Below, piece after piece: positions 22,201 through 36,200 of a stretch of DNA of 54,126 bases (its first letter is position 1; the number at the start of each line of letters is the position of its first letter). Source of the stretch: Nephromyces sp. MM_2019 (taxonomy: Eukaryota > Apicomplexa > Aconoidasida > Nephromycida); assembly GCA_015657535.1 (NCBI GenBank), contig JADHZB010001403.1:4184-58309 (forward strand), written 5' to 3'. The notes under the pieces were generated by a model. The model ran no database searches and was not told the DNA's origin. It saw nothing but the letters and a program-made list of their open reading frames with translations. The position numbers were made by a program, and so were the translations under genes.

Positions 22201-25200
22201 CTAATCATAACCGTAGAATCTAGAAAGCGCCCTAAAGCTTCAGCTAAATAATTTGGTACTTGTTTTGTAAAGGAATTAATTTGAAATTACTCTTAAGCAC
22301 CTAGCAACGCAGAGCTATATGGAGGCACATCGTATTTTGTTTGTTAAAAGTTATGTCGTAACACAGGTATAATAAATATTGCGGTATAGTTCAGCTCCTT
22401 TTTTTTAAAGGTATATGGACAATTTAATAAGATGTTTTTTAGGTACCCGGCCTGAGGAATAAATTCGTGAACGCGCATTTAGCTTATACTGCTGCCAATA
22501 ATTTCCGTCAAGAGTCTGATAGATTGAGCAACCAGTCAGAAGAAAGCAATAAGCTATCATCTCTTGAAACAAGTGAGTCCTTCTTAGCATTATAGCATGA
22601 GTTGTACCCCACCCAATGTTACCAATACCATTTCACAGTATTTTCTATATTCCAATCAGTTAAAGTACGAAGTAATAATGTATTATGAATTATTATTTCA
22701 GTCTCCTTCTATAAAGTAAGAAGCAAGCCAGGGTGGCAGGATCAGCTAATAATATACTGGGAGCTGACTGCTAACGAAGAAGACCTGTTGGTTAGCGCTG
22801 AATACCAGCCAAGTACAATTATTAAATACTGGTTGGAATTTCCTGGAAAAAACTCTTTAGTGCAAGTTCTAAAGGAAAATGGTAAGTATTTATATTCAGA
22901 TTTCCTCTATTGACTGATTATTCTATATATTCAAACTTCGAGAATAATTTTGCCTGGAGCTCATTTGTAGTAGCACAAAATAAGTTGTTGCACTAAGTAG
23001 ATTGTGGTACCTTCTATTTTATGTGCAGGCAAATATCGAAGAGCTATTGTTCTATTTTTGCCTTTTTACGAGTGAAAGAATTATGCTTTTGAATGGTAGT
23101 AGCGCTAATCATAATTACCCGTTTAATTTTAGTAACTTGCCTTAATACTACTGAAATATCGTGAAAGCAATGACTTTTTGATCTTTAAAGAAGTTTCCAT
23201 CTAGCAACTTTTAGTGACTTTCGTTTAGAAAATGCTTTGGAAAGTAAAATTTCTGGCGTATTTAATTTTAACTAATCTATATAGCACTTTACCTTTTTTT
23301 TTAGTAAAAAAGAATATTTTCACTTTTTTACACCTTGACTCATTTGCAACTAACTATTAAAAGGCTTCAAAAATATTTTTTAGGATTTACAACCGACTTA
23401 ACCTTTGATGAGTATCACTCCAGCTTTTACAGCGCCGTATCTGTTACATTTGATATCACTGAAAAAGGAAGGTCTAACTTTGTGACTATTTTGACGCTGC
23501 TTAAGTACTACCTCAAAAAATTGCAAGAGAAGTCGGAAGCTTTGACCGCAAAAGAAAATGGAAAAAGTGAATATATTTCCTTGTTTTATGAAGAGCTATC
23601 AAGAGTTTCAAGCATAGAGTGGGAAACACTAGAAAAAATGCCAAATTTGTCCTTGGTATCGAAGATAGCCGAAAATGCCATGAATATCCCCGCTAAGCCT
23701 AGGGTAAGCTGTGCCTCGGCTTTTTTTTGCTTTATAAAAGTTCAGCGCTGTTTAATGCAATATAAAAAGTATTGAAATCCGAAGTTTGCATTCTTATTTT
23801 TTTTAAATTGATGTGAAATAGAGTGAATTCAAGTAACTTTACTTTTTCAAATATACGCTACACTCTCCAGTTTTATGGCAATCTCAAGTTGCATCCCTTA
23901 GTTTAGACGGTTTTTCAAGCGTGCTAAGTTTTTTTTCATGGTAAGTTAAAAATACTGGCTTACCACTCTTTAATTATGTTTTCAAATTACTTTTTAGTGT
24001 GCAAGAAATTGCGTTATAGCGATGCAACTAATAAGTACGTATATAAATTTTGTCTTTTTATAGCTCTTTCTATCGGAAGGAAAAAAAATAACCCTGCTTG
24101 ACGGGAAGATAAATTCTGAGGCCATAAAAAAGATTGCAGATTTCATTTCACAGTTCAAAATAGAAAATTCCACTGTAGTGCTGGTTGGGGATGATAAAAT
24201 TGTAAGCAAAAAATATTTACTGACCTATAGCATACCTTAAAGATTTTTTGGACCTCCAACGAAACCATTTATTAACTTTACAAAAATGTTCCGGTTGCTT
24301 TATTTTACAAAATTTTCAAAATTTTTTGGCATCTATGAACGCTAAAGCTGTTAATTGGTGCGCAAAATACTATTTTTTTTTAGTTACTCAAAAAAGAGAC
24401 TTTCAATTTGGAGTTTCCTCATTACTATATAAAATATCGAAAAGGCACATTAGCTATAAATCTTTTGGAAAATGCTGAGTTGAAGTTACTGGATCAAGGT
24501 GGTCAAGTGCCGGAAGCTGCCCCTGGTAATATTTAGTAAATAAAATAAACGCAAATTCATACAGTTCTTACATGTAATTAAATAGCTTAAAAAACATATT
24601 CTAATAAGCTACTTCGATGCTACCATTATTTCTTTTTAAGGGCAGTAATATGGCTGCTCACGCACTTAACTTTTTGAATAATAAGTGGTACTCAAAAAAA
24701 TGACTTACAAAGAGATTTAAGCTGATGGTACGCTTTATTTTATTTAAGGGCTGGGCATAGGTGTACTTTTTCGAAAGCTGTTTTTTATTAGCACGTCTTA
24801 AAATTAAACTTATACTGCAAAAAAATGCCAATTACCTATATATACGTACCTCAGCAAAAATTTTGTCTTTACGAAGTATAACTTCATTTTTTTATTAAAT
24901 TTACTGCCAAAAAAGCATAGGGGAGACAAGAAGTATAATCAAGTAAAATGATACCCCAATATTATTCTTTCCTTTTTCTTCTAGCGCTTATAACGCAGAG
25001 GTGGAATAAATACATCTTTATCAGTCACTTCTTCCCATAAAAAATTTTGGCTCTGTAAAATTCAGTTCGTGGGATATAATCGACCAAGTAAATTTTGAAT
25101 TTGCATAAGCCAAAAAATAATAATTAGGTAAGAATAAAGTCAAGCAAGTTTGTTTCGCAACTTTTCAATATTTTTTGGAGTATCATTTTTTCAGACTTTA

Positions 25201-28200
25201 AATGTAACTTGATGACATCTCGCGCATCAAAGATACCGGAGCCTGACATTTGCCGGGCATTTGGACGAGCCTCAGAATATCCAGAATTTTTAATTCCTTG
25301 TACCCTCGTAGCACAGCAGGAATATACGGTTCTATGGAAAGGTCCTCAAGGCTTTCCACAGCCTTTGGTCCGAGCTTTTTTTGTTTTTAGATTAAAGGAT
25401 TCAAACGTATCCTTAGAGAGTACAGCCTACGCTAGCATTTATGTATTAGCATTGCAAAATCTGGCGGAAAAATTTTTAGGAGTACTCAACTCATGTGGAA
25501 GCAAAGTAGCAATAGAGTTCGATCAAGGAGCTCTGTCAATCAATCTCGAGGTATGCAAGGACTGCTGCAGCATTAATTGTGTACCCAGTAAATCTACTTT
25601 ATTCCGAAGTTAACCATATATTGCTGCTTATAACTTATTTCAGAGATATCCTTGGAATAATAATTTTTTGTTTTCTAAACCCCACCACATTTTTTTTCCA
25701 CATACTCTGGCATTAAACAAATTGATGGCTACACCTTCTGTGTGAGTCGTTATTTTTTAAAAGTTGAGAAACTGATCAAAATGGTGGTATCCTGCAAAAT
25801 ATAAGATTCAAGAACTTTTTTTAATTTTTTTTTTGTGATCAAGGGGTTAATGAGGTAATTAGGCAGCAAACTACATTTTTTTAACTACAGGCACATAGTG
25901 ACAGTTTCCAAGAGGTGTCTCGTTTGCTTATTTCTGCTACTGAAGCCGCGGAAGCTCCTACTTTTGAGGCTTACCTACTTTTGATTAGTCAGGTTAAAAC
26001 TCTGCTTAGCTAGCATTAAAATGTGTTACATTGAATATTTTGACGGGGAGCAGCACCTTTACATGCTCAGTATCCTGAGATAATAAAAAGTACCGCAGCT
26101 CTTTATGTACTTTTTTTATTTTCTGAAATCTTAAGCAAGCGCGTATAGCGGCATTACCCTAATCAAAAAATTCACTTTGTGAGTCCAAGTAATGAATATC
26201 GAAACTTGAGGATTCTAGTTCTGGGTAAATTTTAAGATATCCAATGAAAATACAACAAGATATGTTAATTTCCGCTGTTTTCACTGTGACTACGCCCAAA
26301 TATATAGCCTTTTTTTTATTTTATGCGGTAATTTATGTCATTCATTTATTATTTAATCTCTCAACTGCAGTTAATTTTAAATGCAGCTAACTTTTTTCTT
26401 ATAATACTTTCCTTTTAAAACTAATCTAATGCCCTTCAGATGCAAAACAGATTAAGAGTAGGATCAAGAGCCCCTGCTTTTGCCTATGCTTTGGAAATCG
26501 CAGAGTCAATGATCACAAGATTTAAGTATACCAGCCTGCAATTGCTCCAAATAACTGAACAAATTATCACTGAGGATGCTTACGAAAAATACAAGCTTTT
26601 TGCAAAGACTGCTTTATTACAAAATTATATGGATGCCTTTCTTATGGGGAATATTAGTCCTTCTCAGGCCAAAGAAACAGCATATCACATGTACAAAGCT
26701 ATGAATCAAGTGCCGCTTAGTTATGCACAAAGTGCAAAAGTGCAGGTGGGCCTTCTGTAATTTTTTTTCTTTTGCGGCAATTAGTTTTCAATAGCATGTA
26801 TTTTGAAATTCATTCGATTGAAGTAAGCGCTTGAGCAGAATTTTAGGGTCCTTTAAGAATTATATGTGCGATTGGTACTTTTTTTGCTTTAATATTCAAG
26901 CTGTAGCTTTAACTTTTATTGCAAGGTTAATGGAGTTGTATGAGATGTAAATTAAATTTTTTTGCGTGTAGAATGATTCAATATTTAAGACTTTTTCATG
27001 CAGTTTTTCATGAAATAGACATTGAGCTAACTCTGAAACCGTTAAAGCAGATGTTTGTAAACAGCCATCCTATGATATGCACTCACTGTAGTTCACTGAT
27101 AGCAGCTATTAACTAACTAATTCTACTCAGCGAAAAAAGTAAGACGCATTATCCTATGGCACTACAATAAAATTTTGGTGGCTGCAGTCCATTTTTTTTC
27201 AAGTTCTGAATAAATTCAGGATAATGCGAAATTTCTAATTTATGCAGCCTTGCTTAAAAAAATTTTGTGTTCGTTTACTCGTTGCAGGTTTTGCAGCTTC
27301 ATGAAGACGTAGAGGTTATTGCTCCAAACCCTGTACCCGATGATGCAAACAACGTCTACACTAGTTTGCACGTTATTCCACGTGTTCCTGATTCTCTAGA
27401 GCGCGCGATTTATTCCACTATAGGCGCTCTAGTGTCAGGCCCCTTTTTTTCACAAATTAGGACACGATGGATGGACGGATATATTGCATTTAGTGGAATA
27501 GAGGAATTGCCGCCTTTGATGTCATTGACTTCGGTGATTCAAGTAAGGAATTATATATGTTGTACAGTAATTTAAGATGCTAACAAAAAAATAGTTTCAA
27601 ATAGTACCGTTTAGGCTGCATTTTTCTCAAATCTGAAAGCGTGCGCGCTCTAGATGAATTAAGCTTGAGAGCGTGTAGCTCTTTCGGTGGTGCTGGAAAT
27701 AAAAAGGCAGCACTTTTGCGATCTACTTTACGGTGAAAATCCTTTAATGAACATTAGAGACTATAACTCAACTAAGCAATATAAATTGACTACCTAATTC
27801 TTTCGGTTGATTTATTTTTTCTGAAAACCTATAATTAAGACTTAACGTAATTGGGACATCGAATTAATAATAATTAAATATTTTATGCCTAATAATTTAT
27901 TAGGGAACTGATAGGACCACCAAAGAACTTGAGGAGCACGCCTGCATAGAGTTTAAAATGTTGCAAGATGAGTATCGAAAGTCTTTAACCATTAAGTCCT
28001 TAAACCAAAGTGTTAAATGGCTAGGTGCTACTCGCTTTTCCATCAAACGCCTGGAAGATCCTGAGAAGTACTACGAATGGTAATATTTTTTGAGTTTGCT
28101 GCCATCTTCTAGTCAATAAAACTGCAGCAAATCACTTTTTAGTGGGAGGTTTTTGATCAGAAAAATAGCTTCAACGATGTTAATCTCATAAAATAATTTC

Positions 28201-30057
28201 CTGAGTAGTACGAAGATTTCGCTAACTAATCATCTTTCTTTACGATGTGCAGGGTCACGGAAAAAATTGGATCTCACAACTTTTGTTTCGATACTGAAAT
28301 TGTAAGTGCCAAAACTAATTGAAAACGTAGTATCATCAAAAAAATTCAGTAAAAAAATGAATTCTTTCATACCACGAAAAACTGCCTTCAGATGTCGGAG
28401 ATTTCAATCGCAAAGTTTTTAAAGTGTCCAGATATGCTCTTGAATTACATGGCGGAGCTTTTGAACTCCAGAACCAGGCATTTAGTAACTGTGAAGGTAA
28501 CTCAAGGAAAATTTAAACGCATGGAAAACTTTTTTTTAAATTTTAAAAATGAAATAGCCATTTTTAGCTATTTCTAAACATTATATCCAGGCTTTTTGCA
28601 AACTATTTTACGTTTATGGAATATGGGCACTTCTCATATTCTGCTCTTATTCATAAAAAGTCGCAATGCTACACTTAAACCAAACTTAAATTACAGCTTC
28701 AGCATGGCAAGGCAGCAAATAAAACATCAGCGAAAGAAGCACACCATTGCCCTGTGGGAATCGCATCACATGATGAGGAAGAAGATATTAAAAAACCCTC
28801 CTCTCGAACTAAAAGTTCGAAACTTGGTGAGGAACCTCACATTACATTGGCGTCACTGCCAATAGTCAATTTTAACTTTTCCCACTTCTAAAAATGTGCA
28901 TAAACCAAACTGAGCATTGCATCAGAAAAATTCTTAAGGTAAAATAATTTGCTGGAATTTTCTTTTGCTGAAGATCTCATGATAATTGTGCTGTAAACCC
29001 TTGATACATAAACCCCAAGTTCATAAACACCAGCCTCCAGTTTGCCAAAAAATATTTTTTATCCTCTAAAAAAGAGCACCCTGGAAGTCTTCATTTCAAA
29101 GTATTTTTCTCTATTTCCAATTACGTGTTAAGCGCAATGTTGCAAATTAGTTGCTCTGAGCTTCCTGCATTTGCAGCACTTGATTTCTGTGTGACAGTTG
29201 ATAATCAGAAATAGTTTCATGTTCGCCAAAGTAATTTAAGCTGTACCCAAACTTTAACCAGGGGCCATCATCAACAACAAAGCCGAATTATCCACAAAGG
29301 AGGAGCCAACAAGCTTCCCAAATCTGGGTAGGCAGGACAATAAGCCTTTGGAGCCGAAAAGAATGAATTTAATCCCACCTTGGAAACTAAAAAAATCTTC
29401 TCCAGACCGGCGAATAGATGTGCTTAAAAAGCGATGCAGCAAGGAAACAAAGAAAAAAGCTAGAAGGTAACAATATTGAGAATTGAAAAAGCCATTTTAA
29501 CTCCCTGTAGTATCTGGACCACCAACCTTAACTGCAATTACATAATTTGCGTTAATTCACCTGTAATTTTGTTCTATAACAAGCAGCGGGCTTTACAAGG
29601 TGCACGGTTAGATATGCCAATTGATAACAAATTAGCTGTGCAAAGCTGACCCCGTAGTTACATGGGGATTTGCATATGAAATATTTGCATGAGCTGGTAG
29701 GGCCTTGGAAATTTTTGCAAGTATCTACTTTCGCTCTTTAGTGCTAGCATTTAAGTCTTTGTCGGTCATTACACCTACCATGAAACTGGCTTTCAAATTT
29801 TAGACTGCTGTGAGCGTCGCCGCCGAAGATAGAAAACTACTGCTCATTTTTTCAGAATAATTATTCCAAGCGCCTATGAAATTTCTAATGAAGCCAAATA
29901 TGCAGCAGAAAAATCTGCTATCAAAGAATCTGGGAATGCCCAATGGTTAACCTTCGACCATTCTCGGGATTGCCACATCAGCGAGAGCAACGCTAGAAAA
30001 GCTAGCTCATGTCTTTTAGAGCGTATTCCAGAGTTTTTCGGCGAAAAAAGCGATTGA
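19254..30057 (+). CDS. IDE: Secreted M16 metalloprotease (insulysin/IDE family), 20 exons
   Basis: Zinc peptidase of the insulin-degrading-enzyme type. Exons: 19254-19521, 19651-20011, 20488-20740, 21371-21597, 21777-22032, 22443-22572, 22702-22881, 23384-23703, 24064-24201, 24384-24525, 25195-25550, 25891-25992, 26440-26745, 27288-27542, 27904-28079, 28253-28301, 28392-28496, 28697-28826, 29262-29466, 29856-30057. All phases agree and the total is 4161 nt (1386 residues). A hydrophobic signal (LRLLFGLCMCICYG, about residues 17-30) implies entry to the secretory pathway. The inverted zinc motif HMLEH is at 220-224 and the third ligand is E301 in AIDAEHEKN, 77 residues after H224 as in IDE. 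A Ser/Asp/Glu-rich insert spans about 370-480. R1071 and Y1078 keep the substrate-binding R...Y pair of the C-terminal domain (RTRWMDGY; IDE has RTKEQLGY). Residues from about 1209 form a basic extension absent from IDE. Toxolysin-like apicomplexan proteases are the nearest functional analogy. The start could be either of two adjacent ATGs. Confidence 0.95.
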
Positions 30058-33000
30058 GCATCTGTTCATAATCACAAGTCCGAGTTCTCTGAATAATTGG
30101 CCCGAAAGAAATGTGCATGCACTCGACGATCTACGGCACCAAATTAAGGCAAAGCAGCATGGACGCTACATAAAGCAGAATCAATATCTGCGATATTTAG
30201 CCTACAGGTTCTACCAATGAAAGACGGCAACGTATTTGCCAGCTGAGCAATGAATTTGTTAGCCATTATTATGGCATAGCTGAGGCCTGAACAGGTCTTA
30301 GAGTTCATGGACTGAGAGATAAAAAACATTAAATTTTTAGGATAGATATTATTCTGGTTGTGCTTCTTCAGAAGAGTTTGTAGTGTTGGAGACGCAGCGC
30401 AATGTGAAGTTATCTATTTTTGTACACAGTTTAATGCATGGCTATACCCTCAAACCCAGTCCGTTGGTAGTTTTTCAGCTGGAAAGAGACTTTCAATATA
30501 TCTTGCCTAAGGATTCAACTACCCTTCGCAAGGATTCTGCGTGCACAGCTCATTGAGTCAAATTGCGGGCAATCATCTCGCATCATATGCCATAGTTTTT
30601 GGGGTGTGCATAATTGGGGAAATAGTAGTCATTACAGTGATGTGCATCAGCACTGAAGTGTGCCGAAGCTCAATGCATCTACATATTCCCTGGCTAGATC
30701 ATTTTATCCCTCCCTAGTGACATTTGAAACTATATCTACATGATGCAAACAGTTCTGCGTTTTTTTCACAAAATAATATGCATAATAAAATGACCCCATT
30801 CATATATCTGCAAAAGTAAACATTGTGGAGTACGTGTTTATCCACAAGTGGTCAATGTGCTACGATATAAGATGTGATATTACTCACAGCTGAATAAACA
30901 GCAACAATTTCAACGTATAATACATGTGGCCATAAACTGAGAGGCAGCAGTATTCTTCTTTTAAAGCAAAAAAAAGCATATTCAAGTAGATAAACATGAC
31001 ACTGCCAGTGTGGCTGATATTACTTCTTCGGTGAACCAAGGGGGATGGGAAAAAAGCGGAAGTCAAGTTCCACATTGCAAAAAAGAATATCATATACGAA
31101 TAAATTCACGTAGCAATTGAAGAGAAGTTTATTCCTCTAGGAAATCACTTCTCATATACAACTGGTATATGCAATGTGTACCAAACCCTCAGGTGCAACT
31201 CGTACATGCAGTATCTATTAAACTGTAGGCCGCTAGTTTGCTAGGAACAGTCCTCTCTTCACTCCCACGTATTTTGCTTTTCCTTATACAAGGTTACTAG
31301 TAACTAAAGCCTTGTTCACATGACATCAAAAGTTTTCTGCGCTTACTCCACGAGAACAGAGTTAAAATTTACTGGTACATTCCAAAGAATAAATTTTTTT
31401 TCCAGCTAATCCGTCTACCATTTATAGGCGAACGAGCTTTTTATGCACACTCTGTGCTTCAAGTAAATCATTTTCACATTGCGTGTCAAAGATTCGACAT
31501 AGAAATAGAAAAAGCAGTATGCAAAAGTAAGCGAATTAGGGAATAGTGAGCTTCTGAAAGTTCTTTCTCCACGAGGCTGCTTTGATAGGAGCAGCTATGT
31601 ACGTGCATTCCTAATCCTTTTAAAAGCCGAGATTGATATAGCTGATGCGCAAAATTATGAGTTCTAAAGCCTATGATTACTTATTGCGCCATAAGTACAG
31701 GCGATGTGCAGTCCTTTCTCTAATATTCTAGGCCTTTTAGATATCATCAACAACACAACCAGAAAAATTCGAGATTCCTTACTTTGGAGCTAGCTGCGGG
31801 TATTATTAGGAGCAAATTAATATTGGCCTATAATCCAAATAAAGAATAAAACAAATATAATGGTTATATTAGATAAATATATATAAATCTGCAGTGTTAG
31901 GAAAAAACTAAAATTTGTTAAGTGGTTAGCGAATGCTATATTTATGTTTGCGCCCGTATGCACTCGGACCTTCTAAAATAGGTAGCCGCCTGGCACACAG
32001 GATAGCTGGCAGCAATCACAGTAGACGAAAAAAGGAAGCATTCAGCAAAATTAAACTGGGATATAAGGAAGAGTCTGAAGTTAATGCGAAAAGTGAGATT
32101 GCTGTTCAAATTGGCCGCAAAAATTGCACCTGCCTCTTTTTTCAAACGGGGAAAATGCTATTTAGCTTTACAGCGGCAAGTACAGCATTTTTATGTAAAC
32201 CCCTCGGGTTCCTTTTCTTCTTTGTTGCCGGCTATGGTTTAGTTGAAGCTAATAAACTAGGACAGCACTTCAAAACATAGGGCTTCTTCTATCATCCGTA
32301 ATTAACTTGCAGCACGCATGCATTTTCGATTTAAGTTATTAAAATAGTTCAAAATATATTAATGCATAAAACACTGGGAATATTGGAGAACCTGCAAATT
32401 TTTTTTATTACTAGATTCACTGGAGTACATGAAATAACTTTTCTTGAAGCCTAACCTTTCTGCTCACCTTTTTATGAGTAAAAGCACCAATTCCAGTTAA
32501 TTTCATCCCTCCCGCCTTAACCATATTTGCATGGAAACAGTACATTTTCCACACAAGCTGAGAGTAACGTTACTTCTATGCCACTCAATCTTTAAGGCAA
32601 CGAAAATACGGAAACGAGATTTATCGTTAAATGCGTTAAAGCACCATTTGCCATTTGAGTAGGCACACTTACGTTTCCTAAGTTGATGCACCTGTTCTTG
32701 TGAAGTTGTTTTCAATTAAGCGCATCCGCTTATAGGATTAGGTAATCTATTAGATTCATAGCCTTGACCTCGGGCAAGGGTCCAGTGATAAAGCTACCAT
32801 GCTCAGGGAAAAATGGCTTCTTAAAGAGACAAAGAGGCAGAATAACGCCATCTCATGAGCTTCGAAAAGGTGATATTACACGCACTAAGCACCAGAGCAG
32901 ACAGGTCATTCTTTGTGCATTTTTAATGCTAAGATATATATTTCAGGTTTTTAGCAAGTCGTTGGAATATACTATAGATGAGAGGCTTCCAAGAACACTG

Positions 33001-33295
33001 CAATATGATTACCCGTGAATACAACAAATCTCTAAAGCTTCTGAATTGCTTCAAAAGCCCAAAAAGATGATCTGAGTTGTAGCGACTTCGAGCTGAATTA
33101 TAGTTCCCTTGAATAAGACGCTTTTCTGAAGTGGGGCCACAGGGTATTTTTTGGCTTATTGATTTATTGTGGATGTAGAAGCAAATCTAGTGGCGTTATA
33201 ACAGTAAATATAGGGTTGCAGCAAAAATTCTATGAAAAGCATGGCGTTATGACCGCTTAACAAAAGGATACCTTAAAATTAACTTTTATTACTAG
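30058..33295. other. Intergenic or unresolved stretch downstream of the protease
   Basis: This region is mostly featureless. It includes a 115-codon open frame (31933-32280, reported separately) and possible exons at 32947-33014 and about 33137-33255 that may belong to the 5' part of the next gene but could not be joined with confidence. Confidence 0.45.
31933..32280 (+). CDS. Possible small membrane protein or first exon
   Basis: An uninterrupted 115-codon frame from ATG to TAG. The N-terminal 50 residues are basic and free of Asp or Glu until KKEAF, as in an organellar presequence; a hydrophobic stretch of about 25 residues (FTAASTAFLCKPLGFLFFFV) lies near the end. No family is recognised. 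It could be a single-exon gene, a first exon of the gene ending at 36643 using an internal donor (for example at 32093, gtgaga), or chance. Confidence 0.25.
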   Translation: MLYLCLRPYALGPSKIGSRLAHRIAGSNHSRRKKEAFSKIKLGYKEESEVNAKSEIAVQIGRKNCTCLFFQTGKMLFSFTAASTAFLCKPLGFLFFFVAGYGLVEANKLGQHFKT

Positions 33296-36200
33296 CATTT
33301 GATTTTCTGCTCTCGAAATTGAACAACTTCAAATACACAGAAAGAGGGATACGAAAGTATTGCGATACGGTATGTTTTCTCCTATTTTAACTATTCTCAG
33401 AAAAAACTCCCGGATAATGCTAATGGGGTCGCTATGTCATGTCTTCTACAGTACTATGGTGTCTCCTTATTAAAACACTCTAAACCATTTGCGACAAAGT
33501 GTTAATTTCATGAACAGAAAATATTGTTTTGCGCGTAACCATAATGTTTTTTTAAGGCGTTGCATCACAAAATGTTGTAGTTTAGGTACAGCTTGAATCT
33601 CTCCTTGAACTTAATACTCCACTCAAGTTATGTGGTAAATTCTAAAAATTTGCAGTATGCGAGAATAGCACAATTGCTTTTAGGAGGGAGACACTCAGGG
33701 TGAAGCTTTTTGATTTAAACCCGAATGGCCAGCGGTAAATGCTGGAATTCGCTTGTCTTTAACTATGCAGTCACTCTCAAGCTTTCATATAAACTGAAAG
33801 CTCATTTTCTATTAGATTGGAATAAAGTTTTCTAAAGTTGTCGATGCTACAGCTAACGCCAAAATTCAGCGGGTAAGCCCTGTGCACACTTCATTACATG
33901 AAAAGCATCTTAGCATTGTTGCTTTGTCACTTCTAGGCGCATCACTTACGCTGCCAGTGTTTTTTCTGTATAAGATCGACGTGGAAGCTAAAAAAATTCT
34001 GCATGTTCGCGTGGGTTACGAACTACAAGTTCGTGATGCTGCGCTGAGTCTCGCGCTGAAATGCTTGCTAAAAGCATTCCGTGACACCCACAGCACTTTT
34101 GGTGAACAAATCAGCTTGAGGATTCTCAATTTACACAAAATCCCAAAGGCAATAACTATCGTTGGGTAAAGTTTCATAGTAAGAATATTTGCTACTATTA
34201 TTATACTATATGCCGTGCAATAATAGAAAACCCAAGGTAAAAAAGACGCAGTTAAGTATGAAGCTACAAAATTAAGGTATATGGCTAGCGTCCTTCTGGT
34301 AAATGGATGCATACACCATTAGAGTGATGAAATACTCAGAAAGTTTCTTTATGTATTTAAAGTTCGTAGAGTGAATAAGAGTGACATAAAGTTTGCGCAG
34401 ACAGCTGGTCATTCAATTAATGTCAAGTTGCAACGAAATCATGAGGTTAATACGTGCAGCGCGTAGCATTAGGCAACTAGCGTGCACGTGCCATTGCTAA
34501 AGTTTCAGGGAGGATACGGCGACGGTATAACTTTCTTCAAACTTGTAGTTTGAGCCTGTCGAGCCAAACCGCCTCGTAGCCATACTCTGAAGGGCCGCAC
34601 GGCCAACCTGCATTGCGTAGTAAACCTGCATGATGACATTCTCTTTTTGTCATACTAATAACTTACTCAGCCTATAAAAATTGCAAAGGATACTTGAGGT
34701 ACAAGTGACACTAATAGCGCTTAAATTTTCATTAATATTGCTTCAACAGCCTTCTCTCCTGGATTTTCGTAACGCTAGCGCCAAAAATTCTCCGCTGGTT
34801 ACTGCAATATCCTTTGGCAGAATGGTACGTGAGGTAGATGTTGCTAACATTTCATTATGTGGCGCTTGCAGTTCGTCCCATTTGTATGTAACAAATGTTC
34901 GAAGAGTGTTTTGATTTTTAGTTCTTCATAAGACTGATACAACTGCTTCTTCTTGTGAAAACGAGGTGCAATGCACGACTTGCACTTTTTTTGCGCTATT
35001 ATGCTAATGAAACTTTGATTGCATCTTCAAAATGTTGGATAGCTTTATGTGAAACAGTGCCTCTCCATTTTCTTAAGCTTTAAGGTGGATTTATGATTTT
35101 TTCGTATTTTGTACGCCCCCTTTGATATGCTATGGAAGGAACGAATTCTTGTTCTCTCATTGGAACTATGGTTGATGCATACTTGGAAGTTATATGTATA
35201 ATTTTCAAAGCTAATGGTACATTTTCACGTAATCTATCTTCGTGGGTTGCGGTGCTTAAGCAGCACTCTGTAATTTTAAGCAAGATTCCCTTCATGAATG
35301 ATGTCACCTTTATTTGAAAGCTTTAGAGTGCGCTGAGGTCCCTGACCAGAGCAACGCAAAAGTTGGTATCCACTGGTGGCTGCGAAGTAAAGTTGACTTC
35401 GCACAGGCATTTCTGTAGTATATTTCATAAATGGACCGTTTTCAGCGCGCTTGAAACAAGTTTTGTTGATATTTCTCGTCCTGTGACCACTCGCGATGAT
35501 CATTTTTTTTGGTTTCGTAGGAATGTGAAGCCTCATTGAATAGTGCGTCATCATCTTTTGATTTTTCCGAGCAACTACAGCGTAAATAAGCGTATATCCA
35601 TCTACTTTTTGGAACCGTTTCGAGCTTTTTAATATGTTAGAAAATGTTCGAACTATTCACCTGATGTATTTTTATCTTCAAACGTACGATTTTAGTTTAT
35701 GTGAAACCTTCTCTATGTGGATGCGTGACCAACAAAATATTTTCCGCTGATGAAGTTTCCACCAATAATTAAGCTTCATAAACGCTCTGTAATGTAACAC
35801 TTGAAATTCTTTGTTTCGTTTGTCATGAGTTCAGTGCTTTTACATCAGAAATTCAGTATGCTATCCTCTTAATCTCATTGCTAGGTTTTCGGAATTTCTG
35901 GCATAAAACTTGGCTCCAGCAACGGGAATGGGGTGCCTCTACATTTGAAATTACCTACTCCTGTAAGCTAAAGTTTTTTTTTTTGTATTTTTTTTGCGCT
36001 GTCTGGAATCGCTAGAATGTTTGCTACAATATGGTTATCTCCTGTTTATCACTACGCATAAGTAGGGAGCATGTAAAATTTACAAATTCTCTCTGTTTGT
36101 TGTGAGTGGCAATTTTTCTCTGAATTTTTTTATTTTACAGCCTCCTGGGACAGGAGTGGTATTCCATAGTATGCAGCTCCCTATAAAGGTTGCACTTAGC

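Noticed and set aside
23862..23920. An extra protease exon between 23703 and 24064
   Set aside because: Direct joining of 23703 to 24064 keeps phase and aligns with IDE; the candidate runs into a stop after 11 codons.
25644..25744. Possible protease exon after tttcag at 25643
   Set aside because: Exons ending at 25550 and starting at 25891 already join in phase with continuous M16 similarity.
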